DNA from: Adiantum capillus-veneris
Lineage: Eukaryota > Streptophyta > Polypodiopsida > Polypodiales > Pteridaceae
Length of the DNA stretch: 64,000 nt
Reading direction: 5' to 3'
NCBI GenBank assembly: GCA_014529385.2
Contig: CM043942.1
Location: 57,105,340-57,169,339 of the forward strand
Position 1 is the first letter of the stretch. The number at the start of each line of letters is the position of its first letter. The notes under the pieces are model-generated. The model had not been told where the DNA came from. It saw nothing but the letters and a program-made list of their open reading frames with translations, and searched no databases. Below, piece by piece: positions 56,647 through 64,000 of the stretch. The position numbers were made by a program, and so were the translations under genes.

Positions 56647-57362
56647 TCGGGATTTGCAAACAACTAGTGGTCACGCAATAATCAAAGACAATATGCAGGT
56701 GAGTTTTGTGTTCATGCTCTATCATGCCTAAAAATCAAAATGTCATCAAAGAACACAATAACAAAGTCTTGATAATCAAGAAATATTTTGTTCATCATCC
56801 TAGCAAATGTGGCAGGTGCATTTGTGAGACCAAACGGTAAAACAATAAACTCATAATGACCAGACTGGGTACGAAATGCAGTTTTAAAAATATCATTAGG
56901 GTGCATACGGATCTGATGGTATCCTGATTTCAAGTCAATTTTGCTAAACAGTTTGGCTCCTCGTAAGCGATCTAGGAGATCGTCTATACGTGGGATGGGA
57001 TAGCGGTTTTTGACAGTAACCTTGTTTAATGCACGGTAGTCTATGCACATGCGAAAAGTTTTGTTTTTCTTTTGGACTAGGAGAACTGGTGCACCAAAAG
57101 GGGATGCACTAGGACGGATGAGGCCCTTATCTAGGAGTTCGGTGATTTGTTTTTGGATTTCTTATTGGTGCAAGGGACTGTGTCTATATGGTGCTCTGTG
57201 TGGAGGTTGTGAGCCTGGAAAAATTTCAATTTTATGATCTAATTCACCACGAGAGGGTGGGAGGTGAGGGGGGTAATCATCCACAAAGCAATCATTATAC
57301 TGTGAGAGGAAACTTACGTGTGTGAGAGAAAGATGATTGTGTGTGCTCCACTTCAGTAACAA
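56647..57362 (-). pseudogene. Element E reverse transcriptase (palm and fingers)
   Basis: On minus: YPPHLPPSRGELDHKIEIFPG (about 57280), [21 protein letters not shown], then [59 protein letters not shown] and [11 protein letters not shown] (catalytic box FFDD, about 56750). One TAA interrupts it near 57163. The RT then meets the element D insertion at 56647 and resumes at 38447. The RALNK and FFDD forms are typical of chromoviruses. Confidence 0.93.
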
Positions 57363-57485
57363 ATATCATGTATGCTTTGTCATCCTTTCGTAGTGCACGT
57401 TTTGCTTGTGTGTGGGATATCAAGGGAAACATAGCAAGTGATGCAGCAGTAGAAAGTGAAATAGATTTGCCATTGAAAGTGAAAT

Positions 57486-57869
57486 TCATTGTGTGTGTGC
57501 GATAGTCAATTTGTGGATTATGTTAGTGTCGAAATGGCATGCCCAAAATGATATCGTGGATTGCAATGGTGCAATTAAAAAATCACGTTGTTCTGTGTAA
57601 TCACCAATGGTAATTGTGAGAGATTTAATTTCACGTGTGCCATTGTACTTAGTTCCTTGAAAAGCACATTTAACTTTGTATGCAGATGGTGTGGTGGTTA
57701 AATTCAATTTTCTTACCAATTTTTCAGAAATAAAGTCGTGTGAACTACCATCATCATGTAAAATAGACACGCTTGAATCTTGAATTTTTCCTATTTGACG
57801 GAGCAAGGCATGAATTGAAATTGGCTTACCTGGTAGGTGAGGTGGTGTTGCAGCTGTCCAATCAGCCAT
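57486..57869 (-). pseudogene. Element E protease
   Basis: A 127-codon frame with HALLRQIGKIQDSSVSILHDD, then DDGSSHDFISEKLVRKLNL. The active site reads DDGS where DSGA/S is usual, so it is probably inactive. VKCAFQGTKYNGTREI and DYTEQRDFLIAPL follow as the flap and later strands. It lies between the gag knuckle and RT in the normal gypsy order. Confidence 0.8.
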
Positions 57870-58190
57870 GTCATCATCTAGGGGTTCTGATGCATCTTCG
57901 ATGTTGTGTATGCGAGCTGTGGGTTGGCGAGGTCCGGGTGCCGATTGTTGGTGCAGTTGGCTTCAACATGGCCGTATTGGCGCATTTGAAGCACCGAACA
58001 CCATTACGACGTGCTGGGAATTGGGATATGTGTTGAAAATTTGAGGTGTAGTTGCAGTAAAAACACGGGAATGGTGATGATGCAAGTATGCCTCTGCCTT
58101 TATTCGCGCACAAGAGAGTTGTTCCTCTTCTTTTGATTGAGCCTAAACCTCACGCTCTTTTTTCACGATAATTGTGTCGCCTATGTCAAG
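57870..58190 (-). pseudogene. Element E gag nucleocapsid scrap
   Basis: On minus, RCFKC is followed one base out of frame by QYGHVEANC, together a CCHC knuckle (about 57990-57950). Upstream is EEEQLSCARIKAEAYLHHH-like sequence. Only about 450 bp separate this from the PBS, too little for a capsid domain, so most of gag is deleted. Confidence 0.7.
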
Positions 58191-58642
58191 GAGGTAGCAC
58201 CGATTTGTTAACAGAGAATCCCGGATTCTTCTAATTACCTTCCTCAAAACTCCCACCATTCAAAAAATCTTGTTCAATGTCTCCTGTTTCTTTAAATCTC
58301 TATGCATAGACTAAGTATTATAATTAAATATGGGGGATGCTTAATACATTGTAAGTAAACGCTTAAACAAGTTAATTAACTATTGAGTTTCATACTAAAA
58401 TATTCTTCAATCATCTTTTATTCCAAGAATTCCACGATAATTCGTGTTGATTATTTTATTTATTTTAAACTTCAAGCAAGGCTTGTTTTAATTGAATTAT
58501 ATAACGATGTTTAGACACTTGTCGAAATAAAAATTTGATACTAATGATACTAATAAGATAAGTAAGGCAAACTTAGTTGTGGGATTGATTGGTCATGAAT
58601 CTCCTCGCATGCTCGTATCTAGCACTATCAAGAGCCTTTTAA
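58191..58642 (-). other. Element E leader (AT-rich, non-coding)
   Basis: AT-rich with no supported frame. It lies between the gag scrap and the PBS. Confidence 0.55.
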
Positions 58643-58658
58643 TCTGGCTCTGATACCA
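58643..58658 (-). other. Element E primer-binding site (initiator-Met)
   Basis: The minus strand reads TGGTATCAGAGCCAGA, one base inside the 5' LTR. It is a standard plant iMet PBS. Confidence 0.93.
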
Positions 58659-58659
58659 C

Positions 58660-59284
58660 TGCTACAGACGGGGGCGTGGCTGCCCTGCAAAATACTCAAA
58701 AGAACACGCTGCAATCCATGAAAAAGCACAAATCGACATACCTCGAATCACACAACGCATAATCCAAGTTGTACACGAGCAGAGACAGAAAGAGAGTGTG
58801 ATAGAACGAGAGAGCACATGTAGGCGCACCACCTAGAGCAGAGTGCTACGCCGGCATGGCAAGAGAGAAGAGAAGAATAACACAGACACTGGGTACAATC
58901 TCCCCCCGTGCAAGAGTGACCATGTCCCTCTTGCACGTATTTAATTTATAGAGAAGTTCATGCTCAAAATTGAGTTACATCCAATTCACACTTGGGCATA
59001 AAATAGTCATGGCTCATAAAGAGCTCAATGTAACAATTAATAGCTGTCTACATCTCAACTTATAACTAAACCATAAATACTAAGGCTTGCCACAGAAATC
59101 CACTGGTGGCAATTTTATTCCAAATAACTGCTATCGCTTTATTGTCCAGCACGTGCCAATCACTGATCTGCTCACACAACACCCAGCAAGTGATCATATT
59201 CCACAATTCAAATCAACATTGCAATGCTTCATCAGAATATCAAATATTTCACAAATATATCATCAAAATATCAATTCCATTACA
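58660..59284 (-). repeat. Element E 5' LTR
   Basis: A 625-bp sister of 36128-36751 with about 11 substitutions and 3 one-base indels. TATA-like TATAAATTAAATA lies at 58950-58938 on minus. TSD copy TTCTT lies at 59285-59289. Confidence 0.95.
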
Positions 59285-59469
59285 TTCTTGGACGTAGTGT
59301 GATCTAAAAAAATTCAATTTTCTATGTGCTCAAGATGGCATTCTTATCAAGTAAAGATTGGTGAAGGCATAACCGAGGTGTATCCATTGGAGTGTACATT
59401 TGTTGGGGTGTCCATGGTAGCTTCTTCATCACCTTGGTCTTCCCAGTCCACTATGAGCTCCACAGAGGG
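59285..59469 (+). other. Remainder of element F interior
   Basis: The 3' end of F after the E insertion. It has an open frame without recognisable motifs and a short purine run CAGAGGG just before the F 3' LTR that may be a weak PPT. Confidence 0.5.
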
Positions 59470-59724
59470 TATTAAAGTAACCGCATCGCAAGTGAATAGC
59501 CCAATGTGATCCCAATATTTATTTTGGCTTTAGGTATTTATTTTACTTATTTGTCAATTCTTGGGTGGGGCAATTTGAGAAGGTGCGTATATAAGCACCA
59601 CCTTGCCCCCATTGTAAATCATCAATTCATTGCCAAGGTTGGTTGGTTCACCAGTATTTCTCTCTGTTTCCCTTTCTCGTGTGTTCTCCCCATTGTTTTA
59701 TGCTTCCGCATCGTTGACTTTGAA
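59470..59724 (+). repeat. Element F 3' LTR
   Basis: Matches 34581-34826. TATATAAG lies at 59588-59595. The last bases differ (TTTGAAG versus TTTGACA), so the end is approximate. Confidence 0.7.
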
Positions 59725-59857
59725 GGACGCCACCCTCTATTCTGTGAGTCGGGAATGTAGTACCCCTACGTTTGAGCAAATGATTCTCTGCCAACACCTC
59801 CCCTCCACACTATCTCGCACGGGCAGCTTCAAATGGGATCCACGGTTGAGGTGATTC

Positions 59858-60143
59858 GGACCGCTAGATGCACATTTGTAAATTCGGGACATTTGGTAAA
59901 ATCGGGGAGAAAAGTAAATTCAGGTAGGCTTGTGAATTCGGGGCGGTCCGCACCCATATCTTGAACCCGCGACCTCCCCACTACGAGCCATGAGCACTAA
60001 CCACTACGCCCGCATGCGTTCGTTGAAATATAGGTGATTCTAGTATGTCATATTGTAAATGTGGACCGAGTAGTAAATTCGGGGCAAATTTGTAAATTCT
60101 GGCAGACTAGTAAATTCGGAAAAAATGTCGAATCTGACGGTCC
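59858..60143. mobile_element. MITE-like inverted-repeat element with tRNA-like core
   Basis: Imperfect terminal inverted repeats: GGACCGCTAGATGCACATTT at 59858-59877, and the reverse complement of AAATGTCGAATCTGACGGTCC at 60123-60143. Between them TAAATTCGG-type units recur at least five times (for example 59880, 59910, 59932, 60072 and 60111). A tRNA-like block lies in the middle. No TSD is defined, so this is a tentative non-autonomous DNA element or SINE composite. Confidence 0.45.
59948..60011 (-). other. tRNA-derived (SINE-like) A/B box sequence
   Basis: On minus, GGGCGTAGTGGTTAGTGCTC (box A region 60006-59995) is followed 27 bp later by GGTCGCGGGTTCAAGAT (box B, 59968-59958). Spacing and bases fit an RNA polymerase III internal promoter. 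The acceptor stem does not close, so it is not a working tRNA gene. It is more likely a SINE head or a tRNA relic. Confidence 0.55.
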
Positions 60144-60313
60144 ACGATTGGCGCGCCCTACGTTTTCCTCCTCCACCATTGATCCCATTTGACCATGCCC
60201 GTGTGATATAGTGATGAGGCTCCACAAGCTCTCTGTCACCACCTTCCACAAGCTCTCTATCACCACCTTTTCAACGAGGAATACAGAGATTGCAGATTGA
60301 ACTTAGATCAGTG

Positions 60314-60345
60314 GTGTGCAATCGCTGGAGTCGAACCAGCACGCT
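60314..60345 (-). other. tRNA 3'-half-like fragment with CCA
   Basis: The minus strand has a perfect T-arm (CTGG-TTCGACT-CCAG) followed by CGATTGCACACCA. No matching 5' half is found within 100 bp. It is either a retro-copied tRNA end or an unusually long PBS read from the plus strand (TGGTGTGCAATCGCTGG). Confidence 0.35.
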
Positions 60346-60655
60346 AACGTTCATTGGATGCCAAAAATGTAGAAAACCAAATTAAAAATTACCATCGCCT
60401 CTTGTGAACAAGGGGAAGGCGGCACTTGAAAAAGAGAACGGGTGTCGTCGGCTTCGTCTGAATCCGCCCTAAAAATCGATACTTACAAAGATGCTATTGC
60501 ATCTAATTTTTCAACACTCAACTATCTCTACTTCTTCCTCTGTGCAAAGCATGCCTCACCTAGCCCCCCTTGGAAGGTATGCCATGGCGCTGCTGCAATT
60601 TCCTAAGCACTCATCCCCTCGCAAATTGCTGATTGTTTGTCCTCAAGGTGGACCC
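60346..60655. other. No recognisable feature
   Basis: No supported coding, RNA or repeat signal is seen. Confidence 0.5.
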
Positions 60656-60669
60656 GAGAGAGAGAGAGA

Positions 60670-60728
<59 letters not shown>
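60656..60728. repeat. (AG)n microsatellite
   Basis: About 35 AG units with one GG interruption near 60672. Confidence 0.97.
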
Positions 60729-60731
<3 letters not shown>

Positions 60732-60832
60732 AATGAAAATGAAATAAAATGTTATATTAACGTCTTCAAAAGGCCAAAGTGACCTATGGGACAGAAAGTT
60801 ACAATGTGGTGGATCTGATACAAAGTCAGAGT

Positions 60833-61455
60833 AACAAGATGACAAAATGACAGAATGACAAAATGACAAAATAAAATAATATGGAATCCTAAACTTCTAG
60901 GTGTGGACGCTTAGCAGCTAAACAACTAGCTGGGATAGCTAGATCACATGAGATCCAGCATTGGTACTGGTGGATCTCATCAATCTCCTCCATGGTCAAT
61001 AGTCTGGCTGGGCGTCGTGCATGTCGAGCCAAAGTGACCCGAAACCTCTTATGCAAGCTCCGTCGATGCTGTGTAGTCCTCCGCAGTCATGGGTGTCTGG
61101 ATCTCCCCAGCTCAGTCGCTCGATCGATCAGTATGCCTCTGGTGTAAAACGACGAGCTCTGCTGTGGTAGTAACTCCTTCGGGTGTCCAGTGGTAGCTCT
61201 AAAGAAGTATGTGATCTGTCTCTGAGACTGGCTAGCCTCTCCTCTCATCAGGCTCTCTCTGTGTCTGTGCAGCTCGAGCAAGAACAAACCCAGGCATCTC
61301 TAATCCTCGTACCGCATGACTCTAGAGAATGGTCCAAATCCCTCTCTGAAAAAGCAATAAGCGGCCTCGTATCTCGTAGTAGACGGGGCAGTGGCATGTG
61401 TAGTGCAACTCTGTCTCAGGCTCGATGTCACACAGAGGCATGTCCTGGCCTCTGC
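60833..61455 (-). pseudogene. Decayed LINE-like 3' fragment
   Basis: On minus near 61440-61350 a frame reads PLCDIEPETELHYTCHCPVY then YEIRGRLLLFQRG. This resembles the CCHC end domain of LINE ORF2 (C..C, E..LH, CP.Y..R). Further scraps follow, such as TMEEIDEIHQYQCWISCDLAI (about 61000-60930). The fragment ends in short ATTTTGTC repeats (60880-60838), which could be a LINE-type tail. It is not close to the LINE at 27-33.8 kb. Confidence 0.4.

Positions 61456-61457
<2 letters not shown>

Positions 61458-61498
<41 letters not shown>
61458..61498. repeat. (GA)n microsatellite
   Basis: About 20 uninterrupted GA units. Confidence 0.97.
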
Positions 61499-61499
<1 letters not shown>

Positions 61500-61666
61500 A
61501 CACAAGCAGGACACAGATTGATTCAATTTTAGTTTCATTCTAGATTGACTGCTGCCATGTTAGCTTGCATGTCCACCCCTTCAATTTCCCTTTCCATCGC
61601 ATCATGGATTCTCCCCTCTTGCAAGAAGGCTGGTGCATAGATTGTAGTTCTATCGGATGGCGCGCA

Positions 61667-61789
<123 letters not shown>

Positions 61790-61888
61790 CTATGAGATCT
61801 CATTTTTTCAATGAAAGAAGACAGAGAATTTAAGAAGATTCTCTTCTCTTTTATTTTTCAAAATGGATATTTCCTACTCAATTATACC

Positions 61889-62018
61889 CTAAGTAAATAT
61901 AATGCTAAAAGATTTACTTAAGGAACATACTCTAAGTAAATATAATGCTAAAAGGTTTACTTAAGGTACATATCCTAAGCAAATATAATGCTAAAAGGTT
62001 TACTTAGTGTACATACAG
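61889..62018. repeat. Three 43-bp tandem repeats, each a hairpin
   Basis: Units begin at 61890, 61933 and 61976 (period 43). Each has TAAGTAAA, then TATAATGCTAAAAG, then TTTACTTA, so TAAGTAAA pairs with TTTACTTA (the third has one change). Related units recur, diverged, at about 62315-62400. Confidence 0.88.
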
Positions 62019-62126
62019 GTAGGTTTTCAAAGAAATCTATGTAGGAAATTGCCTACATAGATTCCAAGGAATCTTGAAAGTAATAAGTCATTTTTGAAAC
62101 CTACTTGTATGTACCCTAAGTAAAAG
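61999..62126. mobile_element. Small MITE-like inverted repeat with inner palindrome
   Basis: TTTACTTAGTGTACATACAG (about 62000) and its inverted counterpart CTTGTATGTACCCTAAGTAA (about 62104) form arms of about 28 bp. Between them ATCTATGTAGG-AAATTG-CCTACATAGAT (62035-62062) is a perfect 11-bp stem. More inverted copies follow to 62400, so several related elements may be nested. Confidence 0.55.
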
Positions 62127-62420
62127 GTCATTCTAATAGTTTTTTTTTTTTAATCATCACTACCAAGATTCTTGGGAATCGATGTAGGTGATTTCCTACA
62201 TAAATTTTGTTCCAAAGCTACTAGTATATACCCTAAGTAAACCTTTTGCAAGCATCTTTTCAGATTCCATTTAATTCACCTGCTTTCGAAAATTGACTGG
62301 GCCTATTAGTATATACCCTCAGTAAACCTTTTAGCATTATATTTATTTAGGTCACATATCATAAGTAAATATAATACTAAAAAGTTTACTTAAGATACAT
62401 ACTTGAGCCATGGACAACCA

Positions 62421-62989
62421 CTATTCTTGAGAGATACCCTTTCCCAAGGGCCTATGCAAAAATTACACAATTTGTAAATTTGTGAAATTTTAATACACAA
62501 CAAAGTTGAAAAAGCGTTTACAAAGGGGAGGAGTTCTCGGCGTCCGGCTTAGCATGGAGTTTAAGTGATGAGCCAGACGGCATCAAGAGGCACCTAGCAA
62601 CTAGTGCTACCTCTGAATGGGGGGTATGAATAAAAGCGTACCCCAGAAAATGACCAAGTGGAGGGTGAATATATGTGTACACAGCATTGCGGGAAGAGAG
62701 AGAGAGAGAGAAATAGAGTGCGCACAGACATAGAAGAATGAAAAAAGAGAATCTTTACATGCTCCATCTAAATGAAATAGGCAACCATAAATTAATGCAA
62801 TAACAGAATATGGGTATACCATAACATCAAAAATGTAAATGACTAGTAGAGCACTGGACCCTATGTAGCGATCAACCGGTTCACCCATCCACCTCCTCTC
62901 TACCATAGACAGAGAGAATTTTACTTTGTCAAGAGCCAACTAGAACACCTTATAGATGGTGGGAACAACTAATTACAAAGGCCATTTTT
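62421..62989. other. No recognisable feature
   Basis: AT-rich with a short (GA)n run at about 62692-62712. No supported gene. Confidence 0.5.
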
Positions 62990-63422
62990 TACTGTGATAA
63001 CTGATACAATGCACAGTAGTCAGAGGTCCAACCCGGTGGCTATAAATAGGACCCACTATTCATTTCGTGGGATCTCTCTCTCGATATCTCTTCTAGAGTT
63101 CTTTATGCTCTTGTATCTTTGTAACCCTAGTTGAGCTCGGAACAGACTTGGCTCACACTGTTGTATTGGCTTACACTAACCCTAAAATATATTCAAGTTC
63201 CAGTCTCCAGTTTTAGTGTTTAATCCTCATTTCGTCAGTTTCTAGTTCAGTCTATATTTCAGTTCCAATCTTACATTTCATTCCAGTCTTGTCTAATCTA
63301 AAGTCTTTGTCTGATCTGAATAACTCTAACTGACCAGCCTGGAATAGCTGTCATAAGGGTTCATTCTGGCGCGATCACGGTGGTTTGAGCTAAGTTGATC
63401 TTGACAAATGAATTATCTCACA
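62990..63422 (+). repeat. Putative 5' LTR of gypsy element G
   Basis: The end CTCACA is followed two bases later by a PBS-like sequence and then by gag. TATAAATA lies at 63041-63048. The LTR partner is outside the window, so the left end is a guess. Confidence 0.55.
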
Positions 63423-63424
63423 TT

Positions 63425-63440
63425 TGGTGTTAGAGTTTCC
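63425..63440 (+). other. Putative primer-binding site of element G (initiator-Met-like)
   Basis: TGGTGTTAGAGTTTCC resembles TGGTATCAGAGC with transition-type changes. It lies just after a TG/CA-type LTR end. Confidence 0.5.
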
Positions 63441-63451
63441 AGATATTGACA

Positions 63452-64000
63452 ATGCCGTCCAGACCAGTTTCACGCGGCAGAAGGCTAGCTACCAAATTCA
63501 TGGATAATCCGGACTGTGTCAACCCAATCCCAAAAGTGTGAGCGAGGCTTTGATTGTGAGAGAGAACCCAGAAATGACATAGATGGATCAAGGGATTCTC
63601 AACATTCTACTCATTCCAGGCATAGACGTATAGAGAGAGCGAAAAGACGGACCCGGTCTCATGGATCTCAGCGAAGCCGAAAACCCACTAAGGAAAGCGA
63701 GGGCAGTAAGCGAAGTTATCGGTCAGCAAGACATAAATCAACAAAGCAAGCTGAAGAGGACACAATGACTCAGATCTAGGATAACAAGGACTAGAAATCT
63801 GATACAGATCATTACACAAAAATAAGATCCAAAGATAGAAAGCCAGCTCACCTTCAACTTTCAAAGGAGGCAAGAAAGATGACCGAGATGTACACATCCA
63901 AGCTTTTGAATAGTATGTTGAACTCAAGGACATAGATGAGGACGAATGGGGGGAATATTTTCCTCACACACTAAAGGAGACAGGTAGAAAATGGTACTAC
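63452..64000 (+). pseudogene. Gag of gypsy element G (window-truncated)
   Basis: ATG 63452 opens MPSRPVSRGRRLATKF. After a frame change a very basic Arg/Ser-rich stretch follows (63516-63779). Near 63880-64000 a frame gives HIQAFE, a TAG, then YVELKDIDEDEWGEYFPHTL and KETGRKWYY, which is the Retrotrans_gag capsid motif. The rest lies beyond the window. Confidence 0.75.

Larger units (their letters stand above)
36128..59284 (-). mobile_element. Ty3/gypsy chromovirus E, with element D nested inside
   Basis: LTRs at 36128-36751 and 58660-59284 (624 and 625 bp, about 11 substitutions) have TG...CA ends. They are flanked by the identical TSD TTCTT (36123-36127, 59285-59289). Minus-strand order: 5' LTR (right), iMet PBS, short leader, gag scrap with CCHC, protease, RT, [element D], RT end, integrase core, integrase C-terminus with chromodomain, 7-copy repeat, PPT, 3' LTR. 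Most of the capsid and almost all of RNase H plus the integrase zinc finger are deleted, so E is defective. It is inserted in element F. Confidence 0.95.
34581..59724 (+). mobile_element. Short LTR element F (about 2 kb net), hosting nested elements E and D
   Basis: Direct repeats at 34581-34826 and about 59470-59724 are LTR-like: CAAGTGAATAGCCCAAT, TATATAAG box, CCCATTGTAAATCATCAA, GGTTGGTTGGTTCA, and an end near GACTTTGA. The left copy is followed by a PBS-like TGGTATCAAAGCTTC. The interior without E is only about 1.5 kb (34827-36127 plus 59285-59469). It shows a knuckle-containing gag-like ORF but no RT, RNase H or integrase, so the element looks non-autonomous. The LTRs are clearly more diverged than those of E, as expected for the outermost layer. 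No TSD was found, and the left boundary is approximate. Confidence 0.65.

Noticed and set aside
56647-56651. TSD for element D
   Set aside because: TCGGG flanks the 3' LTR, but the left end of D is truncated, so no matching copy can be shown.
59948-60011. Functional tRNA gene
   Set aside because: Box A and B are present, but the acceptor and anticodon stems do not close.

Overview
This window looks like an intergenic retrotransposon cluster from a plant nuclear genome. The evidence is plant-type Ty3/gypsy and Ty1/copia polyproteins, plant-style primer-binding sites (tRNA-Asp TGGCGCC and initiator-Met TGGTATCAGAGC), a chromodomain integrase, an APE-type LINE and long (CT)n/(GA)n microsatellites. 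I see no convincing single-copy host gene. The species cannot be read from the sequence; a large-genome vascular plant is my guess.

Layout. (1) 1-2474 (-) is a decayed accessory protein gene (here 'aORF', copy B1). It is interrupted by a complete Ty3/gypsy element, A (2475-16275, minus strand, TSD TCCTT), and continues briefly after 16276. (2) 16.3-19.85 kb (+) is a decayed gypsy pol (B2) related to element D. (3) 19.93-23.05 kb (+) is a Ty1/copia remnant. (4) 23.05-25.35 kb is unrecognised decayed plus-strand coding-like sequence. (5) 25.39-26.46 kb (-) is a second aORF copy, C. (6) 26.48-27.02 and 33.84-34.24 kb are two halves of a second copia remnant, split by a GC-rich LINE (27021-33838, AACCATTTTAAGGCC target-site duplication). 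(7) 34.58-59.72 kb is a three-level nest. A short element F, which shows only a gag-like ORF, contains chromovirus E (36128-59284, minus, TSD TTCTT). E in turn contains gypsy element D (38448-56646, plus). (8) 59.7-62.99 kb is non-coding: a MITE-like inverted repeat with a tRNA-like core, microsatellites, a LINE scrap and a hairpin-repeat cluster. (9) From about 62.99 kb to the window end is the 5' part of another gypsy element, with a putative LTR, PBS and gag start.

Elements A and D share an unusual plan. Gag carries several CX2CX3-4HX4C knuckles, followed by protease, RT, RNase H and integrase. After integrase comes a second retropepsin-like domain, then a basic tail with repeated W-[V/I]-x-[K/R] motifs. 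An internal polypurine tract and a TATA-like box follow, and then a second transcription-unit-like region before the real 3' PPT and LTR. In A that region holds a small ORF with candidate introns. In D it holds a roughly 3.4-kb aORF (a conserved N-terminal domain plus coiled coils) with two further decayed copies in the window. D and B2 also carry a tandem duplication of the integrase zinc-finger module. D carries seven copies of an 18-bp palindrome, AGTCTATCGCGATAGACT (one has a single mismatch), clustered before gag and again before the aORF. Reading frames are broken by indels and stops throughout, so this is a fossil record rather than an active locus. Because many apparent ORFs begin at non-ATG codons, start positions of broken genes are approximate.
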